Part shown: positions 1-5,372 of the stretch, piece by piece
How positions within the stretch are numbered: the first letter of the stretch is position 1
Layout: each line of letters begins with the position of its first letter
NCBI GenBank assembly: GCA_913775005.1
Contig: CAJYKY010000491.1
Span: 1-5,372 of the forward strand
Direction of reading: 5' to 3'
DNA: 5,372 nt
From: an uncultured Achromobacter sp.
Lineage (GTDB): Bacteria; Pseudomonadota; Gammaproteobacteria; Burkholderiales; Burkholderiaceae_B
Made by a program: the position numbers and the translations under genes
Notes under the pieces: model-generated
The model's input: only the letters and a program-made list of their open reading frames with translations
The model's database searches: none
What the model was told of the DNA's origin: nothing

Positions 1-307
1 ACTGCTCGTACAGCCCGGTAGACCGCTGCACCAATCGGCGATGCTCTTGCGGCGCGGCCACCGTGGCGGGCCGGCCGGTTTCACGTTGGATCAAGCCTTC
101 GGCGGCCAGCGCCGCCAAGGCCTGGCGCACCACGCTGCGCGCCACGCCAAACCGTTCGCACAGCGCGGCCTCGCTAGGCAGCACGGCGCCCGCTGCCAGC
201 TTGTTCGTGCGGATGATCCCGCGCAGCAGGGTCGCCACCTGGGCGTGCAAGGGGATATCGCCAGAGCGATCAAGAGCGGGCAGTGCGTCGTGCGTGGCGG
301 GCGCCAT
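1..307 (-). CDS. GntR-family transcriptional regulator, N-terminal DNA-binding part (cut by window edge)
   Basis: The visible 102 residues hold a GntR-type winged helix-turn-helix at about residues 18-85. It starts with a PLHAQVATLLRGII helix, followed by the hallmark LPSEAAL at 43-49, the recognition-helix region RFGVARSVVRQALAALAAEGLI at about 52-73, and a wing at 76-84. The wing reads ETGRPATVA instead of the more usual G-[RK]-GTFV. The start is the ATG at 307-305, five bases after the stop of the dehydrogenase gene, preceded by a strong GGAGGT with an 8-base spacer. The effector-binding domain lies outside the window. The linker HRRLVQRSTGLYEQ does not let me choose firmly between the UTRA (HutC-like) and FCD (FadR-like) subfamilies. 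Being last in the acid-sugar operon, it probably controls that operon in response to the sugar acid or a phosphorylated intermediate (inference). The GntR family call is secure; the ligand is unknown. Confidence 0.9.
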   Translation of the reverse strand, partial: MAPATHDALPALDRSGDIPLHAQVATLLRGIIRTNKLAAGAVLPSEAALCERFGVARSVVRQALAALAAEGLIQRETGRPATVAAPQEHRRLVQRSTGLYEQ

Positions 308-312
308 GGAAA

Positions 313-1380
313 TCAACCTCCGGTTTGTGCCCGCGCAGTTTCCCATACATGCGTCCAGCCCGGGGCCAGATGCGCGGCGCGTTCGGCGGCCAGGATCAGA
401 CTGTCTTCGCGGGCGATGCCCTTGCCGGCGATGTCGAATGCCGTGCCATGGTCCACCGACACGCGCACGACCGGCAGGCCGACCGTGATGTTGACGCCAT
501 CATCGCCATACACGGCCTTGAACGGCGCGTGGCCCTGGTCGTGGTAACAGGCGACAACGAACTGCCATTTGCCGCGCACGGCTTGCGGGAACAGGGCGTC
601 GGCCGGAATCGGGCCGGCAGCAAGAATGCCGGCGGCGTTGGCTTCGGCCACGGCGGGCGCCAGGATGTCGGCGTCTTCGCTACCAAAGATGCCGTTTTCA
701 CCGGCATGCGGATTCAAGCCCGACACGGCCACGGGCTGATCGCCCCGGCCCAGCGCCTTGGCAAACGAACCGGCCAGACGCAGCACGGCACGCATACGGG
801 CGGGCGTCAGGTCTTCGATGGCCTGGCGCAGCGACACATGCGTGGTGGCGTGGAAGATGTACAGGTCACCCGCCGACAACACCAGCGAGAACGTCTTGAC
901 GCCGAACTCGTGCGCAAGCAGCTCGGTGTGACCGGGCCACTTGTGACCGGCGGCGTGCATGGCGGCCTTGTTCAGCGGGGCCGTGACGATGCCGTCCACT
1001 TCGCCGGCACGCGCCAGCGCGCAGGCCGTGGTGACAAAGCGCACCGAGCCATCGCCCGCGTCGGCGCTGATTTCACCCAGCTTGACGTGGGCCAGCGACG
1101 GGCCGGCTTGCAGCACTTCGATCGTGCCGGGCGTGTTCGTGCAGTCGGCCGCGCGGGCCAGCGTCTTCACGATGGCGGGGTCACCGCCCAGGTTGCGCAC
1201 GGCGTTGACCATGACGTCCACGTCGCCGACGACCAGCAGGCGGGCCTTCTGGCGCAGTTCGTCGTGGCCCATCAGCATCTTGGCCGTGATTTCCGGCCCG
1301 ATGCCCGCCACGTCGCCCAGCGTGACTGCCAAAAGGGGCAGCGTGTCGGGGGGCAGCGTGTTGGGTTGGGGTTGTGTCAT
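313..1380 (-). CDS. pdxA2: PdxA2-type 4-phospho-D-threonate (or erythronate) dehydrogenase
   Basis: This 355-residue protein of the PdxA family is full length. Characterised PdxA2 enzymes oxidise 4-phospho-D-threonate (and 4-phospho-D-erythronate) with NAD and decarboxylate it to dihydroxyacetone phosphate. The divalent-metal histidines are all visible: H151 in PGHTE, H225 in GLNPHAGE and H280 in YHDQG. The conserved tail motifs VNITVGLPVVRVSVDHGTAF (297-315) and DIAGKG are intact. YHDQGH (H284) and HGTAFDIAGKG resemble catabolic PdxA2 proteins, whereas vitamin B6 PdxA has YHDQGL and HGTALDLAG. The N-terminal motif reads GDVAGIGPE (22-30), with V24 where the family usually has proline. The ATG overlaps the kinase stop as ATGA and has AGGAGA 8 bases upstream. 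The DUF1537 kinase next door supports the catabolic role over PLP synthesis, which is expected to use a separate pdxA elsewhere. Family membership is very sure; exact stereochemistry of the substrate is inferred. Confidence 0.92.
   Translation of the reverse strand: MTQPQPNTLPPDTLPLLAVTLGDVAGIGPEITAKMLMGHDELRQKARLLVVGDVDVMVNAVRNLGGDPAIVKTLARAADCTNTPGTIEVLQAGPSLAHVKLGEISADAGDGSVRFVTTACALARAGEVDGIVTAPLNKAAMHAAGHKWPGHTELLAHEFGVKTFSLVLSAGDLYIFHATTHVSLRQAIEDLTPARMRAVLRLAGSFAKALGRGDQPVAVSGLNPHAGENGIFGSEDADILAPAVAEANAAGILAAGPIPADALFPQAVRGKWQFVVACYHDQGHAPFKAVYGDDGVNITVGLPVVRVSVDHGTAFDIAGKGIAREDSLILAAERAAHLAPGWTHVWETARAQTGG
316..321 (-). promoter_or_regulatory. Shine-Dalgarno of the GntR gene inside the end of pdxA2
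   Basis: On the minus strand GGAGGT lies 8 bases before the regulator ATG at 307. These same six bases are the last two sense codons (Gly-Gly) of the upstream dehydrogenase, directly before its TGA at 315-313. A ribosome finishing the dehydrogenase therefore clears or occupies the regulator's ribosome binding site, which suggests coupled translation. It also fixes the regulator start. Confidence 0.8.
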
Positions 1381-2594
1381 CGCTTGAATCTCCTGTCGCG
1401 GATCGCGCGCACGGCGCGAACCAGTACGTCTTCGGTGCCAAAGCCACCGGCCTTGGTCACCACGGGCAGGCCGGCGGCCGTGCCCCCGGTCAGCGTGCCC
1501 AACGGCACACCGCCCATCACTTCGTCCACCAGCGCGATGCCGCTTGCGCCTAGCGCCAGCAGCACGCTGCGCGCGCCGTCGCCGCCCGTGGCGACCACGC
1601 CGGCTGCGCGCGAGGTGGTGATCAATTGCGCGGCCAGACTACCCAGCCGGGCAGCGACCTTTTCAGAATCCAGCCCGGCCAGCTGGCCTTCGGGCGCCAG
1701 CAGCAGCACCGTGCCGGCCTCGGCCGGCGCCTGGGCATGCGTGGCGAGCAGCGGTGCTGTCCAGGCCTGCCAGGCGTCGTCGTCGGCCAATTCGCCCAGC
1801 GACGGCGTCCACGTGTCGGCGCCAGACGCTTGCAGCGCAGCCGCCTGGGCGCGCGCGGCGCTGTGCTGAGACGTCACCACGACGACGACGGGCGCGGTCT
1901 GGTCGGCGCCGGCCCAGACGCGGGCCAGCGGCACGGCCAGGCCGCCCGCGCCCACGGGCAGCGCATGTTCCCCCAGCAGGCCGATGGCGCGCGCCAGGCG
2001 CTCCAGGTCGGCATCGGTGGCGGCGTCTACGACTACCGTATGCCCCGCCTGGCGGATGCGCTGCGCCAGCGCCGCCGGCGTGTCGCCGTCTTGCGTGGCC
2101 ACATGGGCGCAGCCGAGCAGAGTGGGGATATGGCTTTCGGTCACGGGCGTGACGGGGTCGGTGGCGGCCGACGTCTCGGTGACCGGCTTGCCGTTCACGT
2201 AGAGCACGCCTTGTTCGACCGTGCGGCCGGTGGCCGGAAAGGCGGGGCAGATCACCGCCACCGTGTCCGGGCCCCAGGCGTCGCGCGCGGCATCGACCTC
2301 GGCCTTAAAGGCACCGCGCAAGGTGGAGTCCACCTTTTTGTACAGGCGCGTCACGCCGGCTGCACGCAGCTGCGCCACGTTTTGCGCAATGACGCGGGCT
2401 GCGTCGGGGCCGGGCAAGGCGCGGCTGTTGGTGGTGACGGCCAGCACTTCCACGTCGGCCGTGGCGGGGCCGGACAGCGCCTCGTCAGCGCCGCCGATGG
2501 ACAGATGCGTGTGCCAGCCGGCGCGCACGAACTGCACTGCGGTGTCGCCGGAACCGGTCAGATCATCGGCAACGATGGCGATGGTGGGCTTCAA
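1377..2594 (-). CDS. dtnK: Four-carbon acid sugar kinase (former DUF1537 family), probable D-threonate kinase
   Basis: This 405-residue ATP-dependent kinase is predicted to phosphorylate a C4 sugar acid at O4, supplying the substrate of the adjoining PdxA2. The N-terminal acid-sugar-binding domain shows the family signatures: VADDLTGSGDTA at 8-19, and KKVDSTLRG at 86-94 followed by ICPAFPATGRTVEQGVLYVNG at 115-135. The C-terminal nucleotide-binding domain shows ATGGDGA at 335-341, DEVMGGVPLG at 357-366 and VVTKAGGFG at 378-386. Two usually well-kept stretches differ: TSQHSAARAQ (241-250) stands where many members have SGS-C-SP-T--Q, and GGDGA replaces the common GG-[DE]-TA. The start is a TTG at 2594-2592 that overlaps the permease stop as TTGA, with GGAGA 6 bases upstream. 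No closer ATG exists before the DDLTG motif. The gene also overlaps pdxA2 by 4 bases. Kinase family is sure; the dtnK symbol rests on the pairing with PdxA2 and is tentative, and an erythronate kinase is the alternative. Confidence 0.9.
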   Translation of the reverse strand: MKPTIAIVADDLTGSGDTAVQFVRAGWHTHLSIGGADEALSGPATADVEVLAVTTNSRALPGPDAARVIAQNVAQLRAAGVTRLYKKVDSTLRGAFKAEVDAARDAWGPDTVAVICPAFPATGRTVEQGVLYVNGKPVTETSAATDPVTPVTESHIPTLLGCAHVATQDGDTPAALAQRIRQAGHTVVVDAATDADLERLARAIGLLGEHALPVGAGGLAVPLARVWAGADQTAPVVVVVTSQHSAARAQAAALQASGADTWTPSLGELADDDAWQAWTAPLLATHAQAPAEAGTVLLLAPEGQLAGLDSEKVAARLGSLAAQLITTSRAAGVVATGGDGARSVLLALGASGIALVDEVMGGVPLGTLTGGTAAGLPVVTKAGGFGTEDVLVRAVRAIRDRRFKR

Positions 2595-3619
2595 AGCGCT
2601 TCTCCGCGCGCCTCGCGCAGGGCCGGCCCGGCGGCGGGAACATCCGCATCTTCGGACTTCAATTCACCCGCGCGTTTCAGGAACCACGACGCGAGGATCG
2701 GCGCGAGGATCGAGCTGATCAGCACGCAAGCGGCGACCTGCGCGGTGGCGGCCGACACGTATTGCTGGAAGTTGGGGTCGGCGGCGGCCACCACGGCGGG
2801 CGTGGCAATGGCGTTGCCGGCGGTGGTGCCTGCGGCAAAACCCAGGCCGCTCTTGCCGCCACGGCGCAGAATCAGGCGATAACCCAGATAGACCAGGCCG
2901 CCCGTGATCGGGCTGATGATCAGGCCCAGGATCAGGCCGCTGATGCCGCCGCTGACCACGGCGCCCAGGTTGATGCCGGTGCCCAGCGCAAAGGCAAAGA
3001 ACGGGATCACGATGTTGGGCACGGGCTTGAGCACGTCGCGCCACTTGGGATCCAGGTTGCCAACAAAAACGCCCAGCAGGAACGGCACCAGCGCGGCCAC
3101 CAGCGCAATCATCGGAATGTCGGCCAGACCGGACGCGCCCAGGAACAGCAGGCTGAAGAAGGGGCCGTCGTTGACGGCGCTGGCGACATAGGCGCCACGG
3201 TCGCGCGCATCGCCGTACTGGCCGGTATACGCCAGCCACAGGCCGCCGTTGCTGTTGTCGAACGCCGCCAGCATCGCCAGGATCGAAATGCCGTAGATGC
3301 CGTCAAGGCCGACGTAGCTGCCCAGGATGATGATCAAGGTGGCGGGCACCAGCGTCTTCATCAGCAGGATGGTGCCGGCGGTGGCCAGGATGGGGCCGCC
3401 GGTGCGCGTGTTCACTTGCGTGCCGGTGGCGAAGATCAGCAGCGCAATCAGCGGCATGGCGCTGTTCTTGAACAGCGCGGTAGTGAAGCCGCCGATGGCC
3501 AGCGCATCAGGGGCGAAGGTGCCGATCAGGGAACCCAGGATCAGCGGCACCAGCATCAATCCACCAGGGATTTTCTGCATGGTGCCAAAAAAAGGCGAAC
3601 GGGAAGTTGCGGTCGACAC
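2591..3619 (-). CDS. KdgT-family permease (2-keto-3-deoxygluconate transporter family), probable C4 sugar-acid importer
   Basis: This 342-residue inner-membrane secondary carrier is close in length to E. coli KdgT. Family signatures are clear: KIPGGLMLVPLILGSLIGTF at 16-35, AAFDNSNGGLWLAYTGQYGD at 118-137, SAVNDGPFFSLLFLGASG at 147-164 and GTTAGNAIATPAVVAAADP at 264-282. About ten hydrophobic stretches run along the chain, including 22-35, 55-66, 90-106, 168-187, 202-216, 222-239 and 293-314. The C-terminal tail of about 28 residues is charged and probably cytoplasmic. The start is GTG at 3619-3617, backed by GGAGA 8 bases upstream. The alternative ATG (Met14, at 3580) has no ribosome binding site. 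As first gene of the operon it most likely imports the acid consumed by the kinase and PdxA2 rather than ketodeoxygluconate, since no KDG kinase or aldolase is nearby. Family is sure; substrate is inferred from context. Confidence 0.9.
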   Translation of the reverse strand: MSTATSRSPFFGTMQKIPGGLMLVPLILGSLIGTFAPDALAIGGFTTALFKNSAMPLIALLIFATGTQVNTRTGGPILATAGTILLMKTLVPATLIIILGSYVGLDGIYGISILAMLAAFDNSNGGLWLAYTGQYGDARDRGAYVASAVNDGPFFSLLFLGASGLADIPMIALVAALVPFLLGVFVGNLDPKWRDVLKPVPNIVIPFFAFALGTGINLGAVVSGGISGLILGLIISPITGGLVYLGYRLILRRGGKSGLGFAAGTTAGNAIATPAVVAAADPNFQQYVSAATAQVAACVLISSILAPILASWFLKRAGELKSEDADVPAAGPALREARGEAL

Positions 3620-3627
3620 TTGCTCAG

Positions 3628-3632
3628 TCTCC
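3628..3632 (-). promoter_or_regulatory. Ribosome binding site deciding the GTG start of the permease
   Basis: GGAGA on the minus strand sits 8 bases before the GTG at 3619. The ATG thirteen codons further in is preceded by a T-rich, purine-poor stretch with no Shine-Dalgarno, so the GTG start is preferred even though GTG is the rarer codon. Confidence 0.6.
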
Positions 3633-3652
3633 AGGACGGTTCTGGTGGATTG

Positions 3653-3674
3653 CAGACGTTCGTTGATGCGTCTG
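3653..3674 (-). other. Leader inverted repeat (possible mRNA hairpin) before the permease gene
   Basis: CAGACG and CGTCTG form perfect 6-bp arms around a 10-base loop in the untranslated leader, about 20 bases upstream of the permease Shine-Dalgarno. A second short element, GGGTT-TTC-AACCC at 3693-3681, sits just before it, giving the leader two small stem-loops. Neither is followed by a U tract, so they are not obvious terminators or attenuators. They may only be mRNA-stability elements or chance. Confidence 0.3.
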
Positions 3675-3695
3675 TCAGTGGGGTTGAAAACCCGT

Positions 3696-3724
3696 AGTGT
3701 ACACCTGTACGTACCAGCTGTACG
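3696..3724 (-). promoter_or_regulatory. Candidate promoter of the permease-kinase-pdxA2-gntR operon
   Basis: On the minus strand, TACACT (3701-3696) resembles a sigma-70 -10 box (4 of 6 positions). It has a poor -35 candidate CGTACA (3724-3719) at a 17-base spacing. If correct, transcription would begin near 3690 and leave a leader of about 70 bases. The whole promoter lies within or against the palindrome, so a bound regulator would block RNA polymerase. The match is weak and the assignment rests mainly on position. Confidence 0.35.
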
Positions 3725-3733
3725 TACAGGTGT
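3697..3733. promoter_or_regulatory. GTAC-box palindromic operator, probably for the GntR regulator
   Basis: ACACCTGTACGTAC (3701-3714) and its exact reverse complement GTACGTACAGGTGT (3720-3733) flank a 5-base spacer, giving a 33-bp inverted repeat with no mismatch in the arms. Each arm contains the smaller palindrome GTACGTAC, and the right one extends to TGTACGTACA (3719-3728). CTGTACGTAC also recurs as a direct repeat with a 13-base step (3705 and 3718). A further 8-base palindrome, GTGTACAC, lies at 3697-3704, centred 10 bases from the left box. GntR-family operators are typically short palindromes with GT and AC half-sites, which fits. The site lies 80-115 bases before the permease start and overlaps the likely promoter. 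Binding by the operon's own GntR protein is inference; another regulator is possible. Confidence 0.7.
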
Positions 3734-3748
3734 TCCGTTCTGAAAGTG

Positions 3749-3764
3749 CGGGGTTTAACCCCCG
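3749..3764 (-). terminator. Weak hairpin after the siderophore receptor gene
   Basis: Ten bases after the receptor TAA, the minus strand reads CGGGGG-TTAAA-CCCCG, a GC-rich stem of four to five pairs with one bulged G. Only a short TTT follows several bases later, so it is a poor match to an intrinsic terminator. It may still separate the receptor transcript from the downstream operon. Confidence 0.3.
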
Positions 3765-3773
3765 TGCCCGCGC

Positions 3774-5372
3774 TTAGAAGCGGTAGGCGCCGCTAAGCAT
3801 CACCGTGCGGCGCGCGCCGTAGAAGCAGTCGCCTCGATCCAGGCACACCACTTCATACGTGCGGTCGGCAATGTTGTTGACGTTCAGGGCGTAGCGCCAC
3901 GGGCCATTGTCGTAGCTGACCATGGCATCGAACAAGGTGACCGCCGGCGTTTCGGGCGCGCCGCCGTCGCGGAAGGCCGTCAGGTAGCGCACGCCCGCGC
4001 CGACCGCAAAGCCGGGCTGGCCCGCCAGCGCGAAGCGGTATTTGCCCCACAACGACGCCATGTGCTTGGGCAGGTTTTCCAGCTGCGGATCGGGATCGGT
4101 GTAGATGTAGTTGGCGATCACATCCAGTTCCTTGGTGACCCGGCCGCGCAGCTCCAGTTCAACCCCGCGCGTGCGCGTCTTGCCGGCCTGGAGCTGGTTG
4201 TTGGGGTTATCCGGGTCGTTGGTCTGGCGGTTCTTTTCCCGCAGGTCATAAGCCGCTGCCGTGAACTCGATGTCGGCGTCCTTGGGCATGTACTTGACGC
4301 CAGCCTCGACCTGTTTGCCGCGCATCGGCTTGTAGCGCTGGTTATAGAAGTTGGACCCGGCGATGGGCGTGAACGATTCGCTGTAGCTCAGGTAGGGCGA
4401 CCAGCCATTGTCGGCGGCGTACATCAGGCCGAAGCGCTTGGTGGTGGCGTAATCGGTTTCCTTGTCCTGGCCGTCGATCCGGTTGTCGGCGCGGTCACGG
4501 CGGATGCCCGCCAGGAAGATCCAGTTCTTGTCGAACTTGATCTGGTCCTGCGCATAGAAGCCCAGCTGTTGCTGCTTTTGCTTCGGCGTGTCCGACAGCT
4601 CGTATTCCGGCACGTTGCCGTACACCGGGTGATACAGGTTCAGCGGTGCGCCCAGGCCGCTGGCCGTCTGGCTGGTTTCGCGGTAGTGCGAATAGTCCAT
4701 GCCGACGATGACGGTGTGCTCGGTGCGGCCCCAGTTCAGCTTGCCTTCGATGTTCTGGTCGGCCAGCATCGTGCGCATGCGCGGCTTGTTGACGTAGAAG
4801 AAACGGTCCGTCGTGGTCTGTTCCGGATCGATGTAGGAGTTGCCGCGGCGGTCGCCGTAGACGTTCGGGTACAGCGATTGGTAATCGACGCGGCTCACGG
4901 TGTTGCGGAAGTTCTGGCGGAATTTCCACGTGTCGTTGAACTGGTGTTCGAACAACCAGCCCACGCTGAATTGCTCGGTGTCGTAGGCGTCCCAACCCGG
5001 TTCGCTGACGAAGCGGCGGGTGGGGATGCGGCCATTCGGGTTCTCTTGTACCGACCCGCTCCACGGCAGGAACGATTGCGTGGTGCCGGCCTTGTCCTTC
5101 TGCCACAGCGCCTGCAAGGTCAGCGAGGTTGCGGCACTGGGGCGCCACGTCAGCGACGGCGCCAGCATCAGGCGGTCATCCGGCGCGTGCTGCACCTGGG
5201 TGTCGCTGTCGCGGCCCACGGCCACGACGCGGTACAGCCACTGGCCATCTTCCGTGACCGGGCCGGTCAGGTCGGCCTGGATTTCGCGGCGGTTGTTATT
5301 GCCCAGCACCACGCCGATCTCGCGCTGCGCTTCAACTTGCGGACGCTTGCTGACCAGATTGACGATGCCGCC
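3774..5372 (-). CDS. TonB-dependent siderophore receptor, C-terminal part (5' end outside window)
   Basis: This outer-membrane beta-barrel receptor takes up a ferric siderophore using energy from TonB-ExbB-ExbD. The reading frame is open to the right edge, so 532 residues are visible and the signal peptide, TonB box and most of the plug are missing. The visible part opens with the plug-end motif GGIVNLVSKRP (1-11), typical of the ferrichrome/pyoverdine-type siderophore receptor family. Barrel strands follow, including YLSYSESFTP (about 328-337), PMRGKQVEAGVKY (349-361) and TRGVELELRG (401-410). The chain ends in the canonical C-terminal aromatic YRF. The final extracellular loop VVCLDRGDCFYGARRTV has two cysteines seven apart, as in FhuA-like receptors. 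The GTG at 5312 is internal, not a start. The stop is the TAA at 3776-3774. The particular siderophore cannot be told from sequence alone. It is probably a separate transcription unit from the downstream sugar-acid operon. Confidence 0.93.
   Translation of the reverse strand, partial: GGIVNLVSKRPQVEAQREIGVVLGNNNRREIQADLTGPVTEDGQWLYRVVAVGRDSDTQVQHAPDDRLMLAPSLTWRPSAATSLTLQALWQKDKAGTTQSFLPWSGSVQENPNGRIPTRRFVSEPGWDAYDTEQFSVGWLFEHQFNDTWKFRQNFRNTVSRVDYQSLYPNVYGDRRGNSYIDPEQTTTDRFFYVNKPRMRTMLADQNIEGKLNWGRTEHTVIVGMDYSHYRETSQTASGLGAPLNLYHPVYGNVPEYELSDTPKQKQQQLGFYAQDQIKFDKNWIFLAGIRRDRADNRIDGQDKETDYATTKRFGLMYAADNGWSPYLSYSESFTPIAGSNFYNQRYKPMRGKQVEAGVKYMPKDADIEFTAAAYDLREKNRQTNDPDNPNNQLQAGKTRTRGVELELRGRVTKELDVIANYIYTDPDPQLENLPKHMASLWGKYRFALAGQPGFAVGAGVRYLTAFRDGGAPETPAVTLFDAMVSYDNGPWRYALNVNNIADRTYEVVCLDRGDCFYGARRTVMLSGAYRF

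Noticed and set aside
91..273. A 60-codon minus-strand frame at the left end
   Set aside because: It is a frame-shifted copy of the same DNA that, in the proper frame from the ATG at 307, encodes a clear GntR helix-turn-helix.
313..1380. Vitamin B6 biosynthetic PdxA
   Set aside because: The gene sits in an operon with a DUF1537 kinase and a permease, and shows YHDQGH and HGTAFDIAGKG features of the catabolic PdxA2 type. A biosynthetic role remains only a minor possibility.
283..1869. A 528-codon open frame on the plus strand
   Set aside because: It lies antisense to pdxA2 and the kinase, both of which carry full family motifs. Its translation is rich in Arg, Gly, His and Gln with no recognisable domain, as expected of the complement of high-GC coding DNA.
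1626..2882. A 418-codon open frame on the plus strand
   Set aside because: It is antisense to the kinase and the end of the permease. The composition is low-information (Gly/Arg/His/Gln-rich) with no domain; it is a shadow frame.
2762..3697. A 311-codon open frame on the plus strand
   Set aside because: It is antisense to the membrane permease. The Gln/Asp/His/Ala-rich translation is what the complement of hydrophobic Leu/Ile/Val codons gives, so it is not a gene.
3701..3733. The long palindrome as an intrinsic terminator for the receptor gene
   Set aside because: The stem is strong, but no T tract follows on either strand, the arms are made of repeated GTAC boxes, and the site overlaps the likely promoter. 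An operator is the better explanation.
5310..5312. GTG as the start of the siderophore receptor
   Set aside because: The frame continues upstream to the window edge and encodes the plug motif GGIVNLVSKRP, so this codon is an internal valine and the gene is simply cut by the window.
1..5372. CRISPR arrays, insertion sequences, tRNA or rRNA genes
   Set aside because: No spaced direct-repeat array, transposase motif, terminal inverted repeat pair or RNA-gene signature was seen on either strand.

Overview
The window looks like a piece of a high-GC betaproteobacterial chromosome, probably from the Alcaligenaceae (Achromobacter/Bordetella type). This is an inference from the strong G/C bias at third codon positions, the style of the proteins and the gene mix; no 16S or other taxonomic marker is present. 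All real genes lie on the minus strand, so the window reads from right to left.

Layout in transcription order: (1) 5372-3774, the C-terminal 532 residues of a TonB-dependent siderophore receptor whose start lies outside the window. (2) 3773-3620, a 154-base intergenic region. It holds a weak hairpin just after the receptor stop, a striking perfect inverted repeat (14-bp arms, 5-bp spacer) built from GTAC boxes, a plausible promoter overlapping it, and a short leader with two small hairpins. (3) 3619-2591, a permease of the 2-keto-3-deoxygluconate (KdgT) family. (4) 2594-1377, a four-carbon acid-sugar kinase (the former DUF1537 family). (5) 1380-313, a PdxA2-type 4-phospho-acid dehydrogenase. 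(6) 307-1, the DNA-binding half of a GntR-family regulator that runs off the left edge.

Genes 3 to 6 form a tight operon. The permease/kinase and kinase/dehydrogenase junctions overlap by 4 bases, and the regulator's Shine-Dalgarno sequence is written in the last two codons of the dehydrogenase gene. The logic is a compact catabolic cassette: import a C4 sugar acid, phosphorylate it at O4, and oxidise and decarboxylate it to dihydroxyacetone phosphate, all under a GntR-type repressor. Kinase plus PdxA2 with no epimerase, aldolase or isomerase in view best fits D-threonate use. D-erythronate or a related acid cannot be excluded. The GTAC-rich palindrome in front of the permease is the natural candidate operator for the regulator encoded at the far end of the same operon.

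The enzymes belong to known families. The least described elements are the operator architecture, the pairing of a KdgT-type carrier with this kinase/PdxA2 module, and the unusual start signals (GTG for the permease, TTG for the kinase). The siderophore receptor appears to be an unrelated neighbouring transcription unit.
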